Shown one piece after another: positions 8,276-15,594 of a DNA stretch of 64,000 nucleotides. The stretch is from Flammeovirgaceae bacterium UBA2338 (GTDB taxonomy: Bacteria; Bacteroidota; Bacteroidia; Cytophagales; Cyclobacteriaceae). Location: contig DDUM01000031.1 in assembly GCA_002344795.1 (NCBI GenBank), positions 124,001 to 188,000 on the forward strand, read 5' to 3'. The notes under the pieces were generated by a model. The model was given only the letters and a program-made list of their open reading frames with translations, was not told the DNA's origin and did no database searches. A program made the translations under genes and the position numbers. The stretch's first letter is position 1. Each line of letters starts with the position of its first letter.

Positions 8276-8854
8276 GTGGAAATAGCGGAAATCGACCGTT
8301 TTAAGGCATTTAAAGAGGGGAACGAAACCGCTTTTGAGATGATTTTCAAGTCGCACTATCAACCACTGTGTAACTATGCCTATACTTTTCTCCTCGATCG
8401 TGATGAAGCGGAAGAGGTAGTTCAAGCGACCTTTCTTACCGTGTGGGAAAAGAAAGAGGATATTACTATTGAGACTTCGCTAAAATCTTATCTCTACAGA
8501 GCTGTTCGCAACAGTTGCCTCAATGCAATAAAGCATGCGAAAGTAAAAAAGAAGCACGAAGAGGAATCTCTTTATATTTCAGATTCCAGCCATGAGTCTG
8601 TATCTCAGTCAGTAATTTCCTCGGAATTGGATCAAAAAATAGGCGATGCGTTGATGGTACTTCCGGAGCAATGTCGGCTGGTGTTTAAAATGAGTCGTTT
8701 TGAAGAATTGAAGTATGCAGAGATTGCGGAACAATTGAATATCTCGATAAAGACTGTGGAGAATCAAATTGGAAAGGCGTTAAAAATAATGAGGGAAGAA
8801 CTGAAAGAGTATTTGCCTATACTCATTATACTAATGAACGGGTTTATTAATTGA
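8276..8854 (+). CDS. ECF RNA polymerase sigma factor, FecI-like
   Basis: 192 residues. Sigma region 2 covers about residues 22-95 (FEMIFKSHYQPLCNYAYTFL, DEAEEVVQATFLTVWEKKE) and region 4 about 125-180 (LPEQCRLVFKMSRFEELKYAEIA, LNISIKTVENQIGKALKIM). The start is GTG at 8276; no ATG fits upstream in frame. Its stop overlaps the TTG start of a FecR-type anti-sigma gene, so the two are translationally coupled, the usual arrangement in this phylum. It probably directs transcription of its own downstream target(s) after a signal from the outer membrane. TATCTTTTTG at 8205-8214 may be part of its promoter. Confidence 0.93.
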   Translation: MEIAEIDRFKAFKEGNETAFEMIFKSHYQPLCNYAYTFLLDRDEAEEVVQATFLTVWEKKEDITIETSLKSYLYRAVRNSCLNAIKHAKVKKKHEEESLYISDSSHESVSQSVISSELDQKIGDALMVLPEQCRLVFKMSRFEELKYAEIAEQLNISIKTVENQIGKALKIMREELKEYLPILIILMNGFIN

Positions 8855-9849
8855 ATGGGTTGAGAGAAGAGTTTGACCATATTGATGATTTAATTGGAAA
8901 GTACCTTTCCGGGGAAGCTTCAGAGCAAGAGCGCACTCAGGTAGAGGAGTGGGTGGCTATTAGCGATTCCAACAAAAATCAATTCAACCATTTCAAATTG
9001 ATTTTTGAGAGAGCAAAATTGGTAAAAACCACCCAGGCATACGATGCGGATAAGGCATGGCTTAGGGTGAAGTCTAAAATGGCCAAACCCAAAATAATTC
9101 GACTCCAACAGTATTGGAATGCGCTACGTATTGCCGCTGTATTACTTGTGACTGCAGGGGTGGGTTACATTGCTTATCAGTGGATGAATGTTCCCGATCA
9201 GGTTATTACCATTGTTGCTCAAAAGGAAATAGTGCGAGACACTTTACCGGATGGAAGTTTGGCGGTGCTCAACAAGAGCAGTTCCCTTAAGTATGTTTAC
9301 AACACAAGGAGCAATCAACGAAAAATAGCGCTGGTAGGAGAGGCATTTTTTGAAGTCAAGCATCAGGAGGATAAACCCTTTATCATTGAAGCCAATGGAG
9401 TAATTATTGAAGATATAGGAACCACTTTTAATGTCAGCGCTTTTCCTGATAGCCCAACAATAGAAGTATATGTGGAAACAGGAGAGGTGGCCTTCTACAC
9501 TTTAAAAGATACAGGACTCAATTTGGTGGCGGGAGAAACGGGAGTATATCATAAGGCCAATCAATCTTTTGCAAGACTGTTAAAGACCGACACAAATCGT
9601 CTGGCCTACAAAACCGGAATATTCAGTTTTAGGAATGCTGATTTGGAGACTATTGTAAAAGACTTGAACTCTGTTTATGAAGCTCAGATACGACTCTCAA
9701 GCGAGGCAATTAAAGGCTGCCGATTGAATGTGGCTTTCAAAAATGAAAGGCTGGAAGATATAGTTGAAATTATTGCGGAGACCCTGAAGTTAACAGTAAC
9801 CAGAGAAGGTGAAGACTATGTATTAAATGGCAATGGTTGTGGAAACTGA
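8851..9849 (+). CDS. FecR family anti-sigma factor with DUF4974 domain
   Basis: 332 residues. The cytoplasmic N-terminal region (about residues 1-85) would hold the sigma factor. A single transmembrane helix lies around residues 88-108 (ALRIAAVLLVTAGVGYIAY). The periplasmic FecR domain follows (DTLPDGSLAVLNKSSSLKY, VGEAFFEVKHQEDKPFII, GTTFNVSAFPD), and the C terminus is DUF4974, an STN-like fold (LETIVKDLNSVYEAQIRL, RLEDIVEIIAETL). Translation appears to start at TTG 8851, overlapping the sigma factor stop. Four bases after its stop the STN-containing outer-membrane protein begins, so the partner for the periplasmic part is probably that protein. Confidence 0.93.
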   Translation: MNGLREEFDHIDDLIGKYLSGEASEQERTQVEEWVAISDSNKNQFNHFKLIFERAKLVKTTQAYDADKAWLRVKSKMAKPKIIRLQQYWNALRIAAVLLVTAGVGYIAYQWMNVPDQVITIVAQKEIVRDTLPDGSLAVLNKSSSLKYVYNTRSNQRKIALVGEAFFEVKHQEDKPFIIEANGVIIEDIGTTFNVSAFPDSPTIEVYVETGEVAFYTLKDTGLNLVAGETGVYHKANQSFARLLKTDTNRLAYKTGIFSFRNADLETIVKDLNSVYEAQIRLSSEAIKGCRLNVAFKNERLEDIVEIIAETLKLTVTREGEDYVLNGNGCGN

Positions 9850-9853
9850 TAGT

Positions 9854-11722
9854 ATGAAAAAAATTCTACTCACCCTGTCCTTCTTGTCTTTCGTTTCTTA
9901 CTCAATTGGTTGGAGCCAAAACATTCCCCCATTAGAGAGAAAAGTTTCAGTCACATTTCGAGGTGTGCCAATAGAGTCAGCGCTGAGTCAACTTTCACAG
10001 GCAGGAAACTTTACTTTTTCTTACAGTCCTTCCATTCTCAACTCCAATCATGTAGTGAGCAGCGACTATACAAACAAATCGGTAAGAGAGATACTCAATG
10101 GATTTTTTGGAGAATCAATTTTAACCAAAGGGAAAGGAAATTATATTATTCTCACGAAGGCTCCCGCCCCTACTAAAAAAGAAATTGTAAACAATACGGT
10201 CACAATAACGGGATACGTGACCAATGGAGCTACTGGCGAAAAAATTGATGAAGTAAGTGTTTATAATAAAAAATCATTGACCGCTACGATCACAGATCAG
10301 TTTGGCTTTTTCCAAATTGTATTGGACAATCCCGATCAATCGGCAGAATTGCATTTTAGTAAGCGGGCATTTTTAGATACCTTAATCGTGCTGGGGCCAG
10401 GAATACAGTTTATCAATATGGTGATGTTGCCAGAAAACTATGTTATTGCTCAAACCCAACCAGCGGAAGATACTGTAACGGTGGTAACAGGTCCGATAGC
10501 TGTACGGCCTCCTGTGGTACGACCAGAACCCGTAACTGCTAGTAAAAGAACCTTCCGTGAATTTTTACAAGAAGAAATTTTTTCTAAAAATATATTCTCC
10601 AAAAAGCGGGGGGATGTGAACGTCAAAAATATTAAAGATCCTATTTACCGCGACTTTCAGGTATCCTTTGTTCCCTTTGTTGGAACGAACCACAAACTCA
10701 GCGGAAACGTAATTAATGGATACTCATTGAACATATTAGGAGGTTTTTCGATGGGTACTACCAAGGCAGAATTTGGAGGACTATTTAATATCGATAGAGG
10801 AGATGTATCCTATGCTCAGTTTGCCGGGTTGTTCAATACGGTAGGCGGACGAACGAGTGGAGGACAGTTTGCGGGCCTGGGAAACCTGACACGGAAAAAA
10901 GTTGAGGGAGGGCAATTTGCCGGCTTGTTCAATGCCAATCTTGACTCCGTAAAAGCAGGTCAGTTTGCCGGCTTGTTCAATGTGAATGGCCGGGCTTCCG
11001 AAGGCGCACAGATAGCCGGACTTTTTAATGTTCAGCCCAGTTATTATAAAGGGGCACAAATTGCAGGTTTGTTTAACGTGGCCACACATCAGATGTATGG
11101 CACCCAAGTAGCAGGCCTTGTGAATTACGCACACAATATTCATGGTGGGCAAATCGGGCTTATTAATTATGCAGATAGTATAAGAGGCGTTCCGCTTGGA
11201 CTGATGAGCATTGTAAGTAAGGGCTATCACAAGATTGAATTTTCGGCAGATGAGATATTTTATGTCAATGCCGCTTTCAGAACGGGAGTAAGGCAATTTT
11301 ATAATATCCTACAAGCGGGTATGAAGCCTGAAAGTTTTGATGGTTCTGTCAACCCAGGTTCTTTAAACCCTGACCAGCAAAATATTTGGACGTTTGGATA
11401 TGGAGTAGGAACAGCTCCACAACTTACAAAGTGGTTGTATTTGAATGTTGACCTTACTGTTAATCAGGTGAACAAGGGCAGCTTCACTAATTCAGTAAGT
11501 CTGCTTAATAAATTGTACCTGGGATTTGATTTTCAGGTAGCCAGGAAGTTTTCGATAACTGCTGGTGCTACACTCAATGGCTACCTTTCTGATCCGTCTT
11601 ATACTGAAAACCCTACTTTATTTACTGACTTTACCCCCTCAATTATCAAAACCCACAGTTTTACCAATGGCAATGAATTAAAAATGTGGTGGGGTGGAAA
11701 AGTCGGAATCAGGTTTTTATGA
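9854..11722 (+). CDS. STN domain / carboxypeptidase-regulatory-like domain / AGLFN-repeat outer-membrane protein
   Basis: 622 residues from the ATG at 9854 (an earlier start at 9827 lies inside the FecR gene and spoils the signal peptide). Order: signal peptide (to about 21), STN secretin/TonB short domain (about 30-105; VSVTFRGVPIESALSQLSQAG), a carboxypeptidase-regulatory-like domain (about 117-190; TVTITGYVTNGATGEKI), a Pro/Val linker, predicted beta-strands, then seven 16-residue and two 14-residue GLFN repeats (codons in 10778-11197), and a C-terminal run of amphipathic strands ending in WGGKVGIRFL, like an outer-membrane barrel. No TonB plug is visible. The STN domain is what FecR proteins contact, so it likely signals to the upstream pair. 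The 3' end overlaps the convergent gene by 14 bases. Confidence 0.85.
   Translation: MKKILLTLSFLSFVSYSIGWSQNIPPLERKVSVTFRGVPIESALSQLSQAGNFTFSYSPSILNSNHVVSSDYTNKSVREILNGFFGESILTKGKGNYIILTKAPAPTKKEIVNNTVTITGYVTNGATGEKIDEVSVYNKKSLTATITDQFGFFQIVLDNPDQSAELHFSKRAFLDTLIVLGPGIQFINMVMLPENYVIAQTQPAEDTVTVVTGPIAVRPPVVRPEPVTASKRTFREFLQEEIFSKNIFSKKRGDVNVKNIKDPIYRDFQVSFVPFVGTNHKLSGNVINGYSLNILGGFSMGTTKAEFGGLFNIDRGDVSYAQFAGLFNTVGGRTSGGQFAGLGNLTRKKVEGGQFAGLFNANLDSVKAGQFAGLFNVNGRASEGAQIAGLFNVQPSYYKGAQIAGLFNVATHQMYGTQVAGLVNYAHNIHGGQIGLINYADSIRGVPLGLMSIVSKGYHKIEFSADEIFYVNAAFRTGVRQFYNILQAGMKPESFDGSVNPGSLNPDQQNIWTFGYGVGTAPQLTKWLYLNVDLTVNQVNKGSFTNSVSLLNKLYLGFDFQVARKFSITAGATLNGYLSDPSYTENPTLFTDFTPSIIKTHSFTNGNELKMWWGGKVGIRFL
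10778..11197 (+). repeat. Nine tandem GLFN protein repeats (7 x 48 nt, 2 x 42 nt)
   Basis: The coding sequence contains units such as GLFNTVGGRTSGGQFA and GLFNVNGRASEGAQIA, exactly 16 residues for seven units, then two 14-residue units (GLVNYAHNIHGGQI, GLINYADSIRGVPL). Position 1-4 (GLFN) and the last Gln/Phe-Ile/Ala are nearly constant; the middle varies. DNA identity between units is modest, so the repeats are old rather than recent slippage. Confidence 0.9.
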
Positions 11723-12818
11723 GATGAAAATCTAAACTATTTTTCGTTTTTCCGTTTACTATCACCTCCAGTTTGTGCTTGCCAGGAAAATGCTTTCTTG
11801 TGGTAAAATCAGTGAATCTCTGTTTGCGCACAAAATTTATTTTTTCGTCCGGTAGAAATTCTTTCTCACTTACTTTAAATACTTTTTTTGAATACTTGCC
11901 CGTGGAGGTTAGAAATGTAATGGCGTATTCTATTCTTAGGTTGGATTTCTTTTTCTCCTGATTGGCTACATTGAACGCAAACTCTCCGGTCTGTCCAATT
12001 TTGATTTTTTTGTTATCCATTTTGAGATCAGTCACCTGTGTTTTCATATTGGGATTGAACCCATGAAAATTCAATGCTTCGGTTTGGCCTTGTTTTAAAA
12101 GAGTTCGGCTTCCGTGTTTGAGTATCCAATTGGTTTCGGGGCTGATGTCTTTCCACTGCCTGGCAATCTTAAGCACTATATCCGGGTGATCTTTAGCAAT
12201 GTCATTGAGATTGTTGGCCACACTTCTTCTTACGTATTCTGATTTGTCTTTTTTCAAATTTTCCAGAATAGGAAGAATAGGAGAAGGGTCTTTTTTGAAA
12301 GCCGGTAGCCCCATCACCCACGGTAATCTGGGGCGACAACCTTCTGAGGCGAGCCTGCGGACATGATGATTATTGTGTTTAGACCACTGCTGCATTCTTT
12401 GTATGGCCTTTTTAGGGTAGTGTATAATGAATGGACGAATAGCAAATTCAGCGCTGATCAGTTGTGTGATTTGTTCCAGCGCATCCATAGATTGCTCAAA
12501 GTGATCCAGTCCATATACCTCAATATAGTCAGGAAGGAATATGAGGGGGTAGATCGGTTTATCATACTTTTCTTCCAGATAGCGCTTTGATGTGTCAACT
12601 AAATATTCAGCCGCCTTATCGAACTCCTTTGGTAAAATTAGGTGCAACGCCAATGTTACTTTCCGTGTCCGTTGTTTGAGTTCCAGATCCGGCCACTCGG
12701 TGTCAAAGACAGCATGGATAAATCGATTGCGATCAAAATTGGGGATTGTCTTTTTCAACACCACGCACAGGTATTCAAAAAACTCTGGATTGTATAAATA
12801 TTTTAGAGGTTCCGCCAT
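11709..12818 (-). CDS. DNA alkylation repair protein, AlkC/AlkD-like HEAT-repeat glycosylase
   Basis: 369 residues. Helical HEAT-like repeats fill about residues 1-250 (ALHLILPKEFDKAAEYL, MQQWSKHNNHHVRRLASEG, KDKSEYVRRSVANNLNDIAKD, ETNWILKHGSRTLLKQG), the pattern of the AlkC/AlkD glycosylases that excise alkylated bases. The SEGCRPRLPW motif and the C-terminal beta-rich region of about 115 residues (NKKIKIGQTGEFAFNV ... GKHKLEVIVNGKTK), which looks like an immunoglobulin-like domain, favour the AlkC branch. Cytoplasmic; acts on N3- or N7-alkylated purines if functional. Its 3' end overlaps the convergent repeat protein by 14 bases. Confidence 0.87.
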   Translation of the reverse strand: MAEPLKYLYNPEFFEYLCVVLKKTIPNFDRNRFIHAVFDTEWPDLELKQRTRKVTLALHLILPKEFDKAAEYLVDTSKRYLEEKYDKPIYPLIFLPDYIEVYGLDHFEQSMDALEQITQLISAEFAIRPFIIHYPKKAIQRMQQWSKHNNHHVRRLASEGCRPRLPWVMGLPAFKKDPSPILPILENLKKDKSEYVRRSVANNLNDIAKDHPDIVLKIARQWKDISPETNWILKHGSRTLLKQGQTEALNFHGFNPNMKTQVTDLKMDNKKIKIGQTGEFAFNVANQEKKKSNLRIEYAITFLTSTGKYSKKVFKVSEKEFLPDEKINFVRKQRFTDFTTRKHFPGKHKLEVIVNGKTKNSLDFHLIKT

Positions 12819-12943
12819 CAGTTTGAATCGTCTTTGTTAATTGAAATGCTAAAATCGCTAACTCACATGACAACCTTATGTCAGCATTCTTTCTCTTCTC
12901 ATTATTTCTTTAAAAAATTGTATTTTAGTGAGCACTAATCACG

Positions 12944-13762
12944 ATGGAATCATTTCTATTGTTTTTTGAGACCATGCCCACCTGGCAAAGATTAGCATGG
13001 GTGGTCACCTGCCTTGTGGTATGCTGGGTGCTGGAAGGAAATTACCCGCTCGCCAGACATTCGTACAGCAAGTTAAAGCACGATGGAGCCAACCTGGTAT
13101 TTCTTCTTTTTACATTCGTCATCAATCTTCTGTTTGGAGTTCTTACAGTAGGCATTTTTGCCTGGATGGACGCCCATAAGATTGGGTTGTTATACTTCGT
13201 GGATTGGCCCATCTGGCTCGAGCTGCTTTTAGCGGTGATGTTTTTGGATTTTGTGGCTCAATATGTAGCGCATTATCTGCTTCATCGGGTAAAGTGGATG
13301 TGGAAGTTTCACATGGTTCATCACAGTGACACCAAGGTGGATGCCACCACAGGCACCCGCCATCATCCGGGTGATTATTTTCTTCGAGAAGTTTTTGCCC
13401 TTATCGCTATTGTTATTTTGGGTGCGCCAATTGCATTTTACTTATTTTATAGATTTAGTACTATTTTTTTTACATACACCAGTCACGCCAATATTAATGT
13501 GCCCAGGTGGCTGGATAAAACACTAAGTCTGGTTTTCATTACACCCAATATGCATAAGTTCCATCATCACTTTGAACGGCCATGGACCGACACCAATTTT
13601 GGTAATATCTTTTCATTCTGGGATCGGATATTCGGAACGATGGTTTATGATGATCCTAAGAAAATAAAGTACGGATTGGATGTGGCGGATGAAACCCGGG
13701 ATGAAGACATTCGCTATCAGTTGGGACTTCCTTTGAATAAGACCATTAAAACAGATTACTAA
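12944..13762 (+). CDS. Sterol desaturase / fatty acid hydroxylase family protein
   Basis: 272 residues, an integral membrane di-iron enzyme. Hydrophobic helices around residues 15-35, 55-80 and 90-110 precede the histidine clusters: His110 and His114 (AHYLLH), His123, His126 and His127 (HMVHH), GTRHHPGD, and a last cluster MHKFHHHFE. The closing NFGNIFSFWDRIFGTM segment is typical of the family. Bacterial members hydroxylate or desaturate lipid, carotenoid or sterol-like substrates; which one is unknown. It stands alone between the AlkC-like gene (divergent) and DUF427. Confidence 0.92.
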   Translation: MESFLLFFETMPTWQRLAWVVTCLVVCWVLEGNYPLARHSYSKLKHDGANLVFLLFTFVINLLFGVLTVGIFAWMDAHKIGLLYFVDWPIWLELLLAVMFLDFVAQYVAHYLLHRVKWMWKFHMVHHSDTKVDATTGTRHHPGDYFLREVFALIAIVILGAPIAFYLFYRFSTIFFTYTSHANINVPRWLDKTLSLVFITPNMHKFHHHFERPWTDTNFGNIFSFWDRIFGTMVYDDPKKIKYGLDVADETRDEDIRYQLGLPLNKTIKTDY

Positions 13763-13856
13763 TTGTCAGTTCAGCAACAATTGCTCGTATTCAATAGAGT
13801 TTAGGAACAATAAGGGTTGGGTTGGGGTTGATGAATTGTACATAAATATAAATATT

Positions 13857-14138
13857 ATGAAAGCAATTTGGAATGGACAAGTAATAGCAGAGAGTGATGA
13901 CACCGTGGTGATAGAGGGCAATCACTATTTCCCGGAAGATGCTATTAAAAAAGAATTTTTTTCTGAATCAATTTCTAATACGGTTTGTCCCTGGAAAGGA
14001 ATTGCATCTTACTACAACGTAACAGTAGATGGTAAAGAAAACCCTGATGCGGCATGGTATTATCCGGAACCAAAAGAAGCAGCCAAAGTAATTAAAGACC
14101 GAATAGCTTTTTGGAAGGGAGTAGAAGTTGTAAATTAA
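13857..14138 (+). CDS. DUF427 domain protein
   Basis: About 93 residues, almost the whole DUF427 domain. Characteristic segments are ESDDTVVIEGNHYFP, CPWKGIASYYNV and DAAWYYPEPKEAAKVIKDRIAFW. The family is a small cytoplasmic beta-rich fold without an established reaction. I chose the ATG at 13857; the longer frame starts at 13836 with an improbable MYININI leader. It is 24 bases upstream of coaX and may be read with it. Confidence 0.9.
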   Translation: MKAIWNGQVIAESDDTVVIEGNHYFPEDAIKKEFFSESISNTVCPWKGIASYYNVTVDGKENPDAAWYYPEPKEAAKVIKDRIAFWKGVEVVN

Positions 14139-14162
14139 TTTTCTTCTAAAGTTCGATACACG

Positions 14163-14936
14163 ATGCTTCTTGCGATTGATACAGGTAACAGTGACATCAC
14201 CATCGGACTTTGGGACGGAAAAACATGGCTGCACATCTGGCGTATTCCCACAAAGCCGGATCAACCGGAGTTGTTTTATGGAATAAAGCTCAGAGACTAT
14301 TTTTTTGAGGCCAATGTAGACGTTGCTAAAATTGAAACCATTGTGTTGAGTAGCGTAGTCCCCGCGCTTACTGACAAAATTACAGGAGTAATTGAAGTTT
14401 TGTTGGGTAAGAAACCGATCCTACTTGGGCCATCGATCTATAATCAATTAGCGATTGAAGTATTAAATCCATACGAGATAGGCTCAGATCTTGTCTCCAA
14501 TGCCATTGCAGCTTATGATCACTATAAGAATACCTGCATTGTTGTAGATTTTGGTACTGCACTGACGTTCACTGCTTTGTCCTCAACAGGAAAAATATTG
14601 GGAGTGTCTATCGCACCTGGATTAAAAACTGCTATCAAATCCCTTACACAAAATACAGCGAAGCTTTTTGATGTGCCATTACAAATGCCACATTCTGCCC
14701 TGGGCACAAGTACCATTACCGCCATCCAATCGGGTATATTGGTTGGTTACAACGGCTTGGTGAAGTCGATGGTGGATGAAATACGCAGAGAGTTGAAAGA
14801 GGATTGTCCTGTGGTAGCTACAGGAGGACTCTCTTCCGTAATCACTCCGCTTCATGATTTTTTTGATTGGGTAGAACCCAACCTTACTTTAAATGGATTG
14901 CGGATTGTAAGCGAAACACTGAGAGGTGATGGGTAG
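14163..14936 (+). CDS. coaX: Type III pantothenate kinase
   Basis: 257 residues. Phosphorylates pantothenate to 4'-phosphopantothenate, the first step of coenzyme A synthesis. The ASKHA-fold motifs are visible: the N-terminal phosphate loop LLAIDTGNSDITIGLWDG, GSDLVSNAIAAYDHY in the middle, VVDFGTALTF, and CPVVATGGLSSVI near the C terminus. Length is normal. The last 8 bases overlap the start of the next ABC transporter gene, so translation is probably coupled although the functions are unrelated. Confidence 0.95.
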   Translation: MLLAIDTGNSDITIGLWDGKTWLHIWRIPTKPDQPELFYGIKLRDYFFEANVDVAKIETIVLSSVVPALTDKITGVIEVLLGKKPILLGPSIYNQLAIEVLNPYEIGSDLVSNAIAAYDHYKNTCIVVDFGTALTFTALSSTGKILGVSIAPGLKTAIKSLTQNTAKLFDVPLQMPHSALGTSTITAIQSGILVGYNGLVKSMVDEIRRELKEDCPVVATGGLSSVITPLHDFFDWVEPNLTLNGLRIVSETLRGDG

Positions 14937-15594
14937 CGCCATACAATTGGATCGGGTTTCTCATCGGTATGGTGATCATATCATCTTCGAAAAACTTTCC
15001 CTTGAAATTGAAGCAGAAAAAATAACTGCCATCCTTGGAAAAAGCGGGAGTGGCAAATCTACGTTACTCCAAATTATAAACGGACTTATCCGCCCCTATG
15101 AAGGCACCGTAAGTTTATTGGGCAAGCCTATTGACTACGACAATATTCATCAGGTTCGACTGACTATAGGTTATGCGGTGCAATCAGCGGGTTTATTTCC
15201 TCACCTGACTGTTTATGAAAACATAACAATGCCTGGAGTGCTGGCGGGCTGGAACAAAGAACAAAAGTCAAAGAGGTCAAAAGAATTGATGGAGTTGGTC
15301 AACTTGTCTGAAAGTCATAAAAAAAAATACCCCTATCAATTATCAGGAGGAGAGCAGCAAAGAGTAGGACTTTGCCGGGCGATATTACTTAACCCTCCTT
15401 TCATGTTATTAGACGAGTCATTTTCTTCATTGGATCCGGAAACGAAGCAAGATATTCATGCAGAGGTGATTAAACTTCAACGCAAAGAGCCTAGATGTAT
15501 CGTAATGGTGACCCATGACCCTGAGGAAGCGATAAAATTAGGGGACACACAACTCAAGTTTGAAGACGGAAAATTAATTCCACTTCAAAGATGA
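14929..15594 (+). CDS. ABC transporter ATP-binding protein, glycine betaine/osmoprotectant type
   Basis: About 221 residues. Walker A GKSGSGKST (near residue 36), signature LSGGEQQRVG, Walker B MLLDESFSSLD and switch histidine in THDPEEA. Close to the OpuCA/ProV group but without the CBS domains those usually carry at the C terminus. Start is ATG 14929, overlapping the end of coaX by 8 bases (a GTG lies one codon earlier). It ends in an ATGA overlap with the permease gene and will power it. Confidence 0.92.
   Translation: MGSAIQLDRVSHRYGDHIIFEKLSLEIEAEKITAILGKSGSGKSTLLQIINGLIRPYEGTVSLLGKPIDYDNIHQVRLTIGYAVQSAGLFPHLTVYENITMPGVLAGWNKEQKSKRSKELMELVNLSESHKKKYPYQLSGGEQQRVGLCRAILLNPPFMLLDESFSSLDPETKQDIHAEVIKLQRKEPRCIVMVTHDPEEAIKLGDTQLKFEDGKLIPLQR

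Noticed and set aside
10781..11296. 171-codon minus-strand frame across the GLFN repeats
   Set aside because: It runs antisense to the repeat block, and its regular Cys/Ile-rich composition simply mirrors the repeat. No start context or homology.
13762..13790. Weak hairpin AATTGT/ACAATT after the sterol desaturase gene
   Set aside because: Only six pairs, all A/T except one, no T tract; not called as a terminator.
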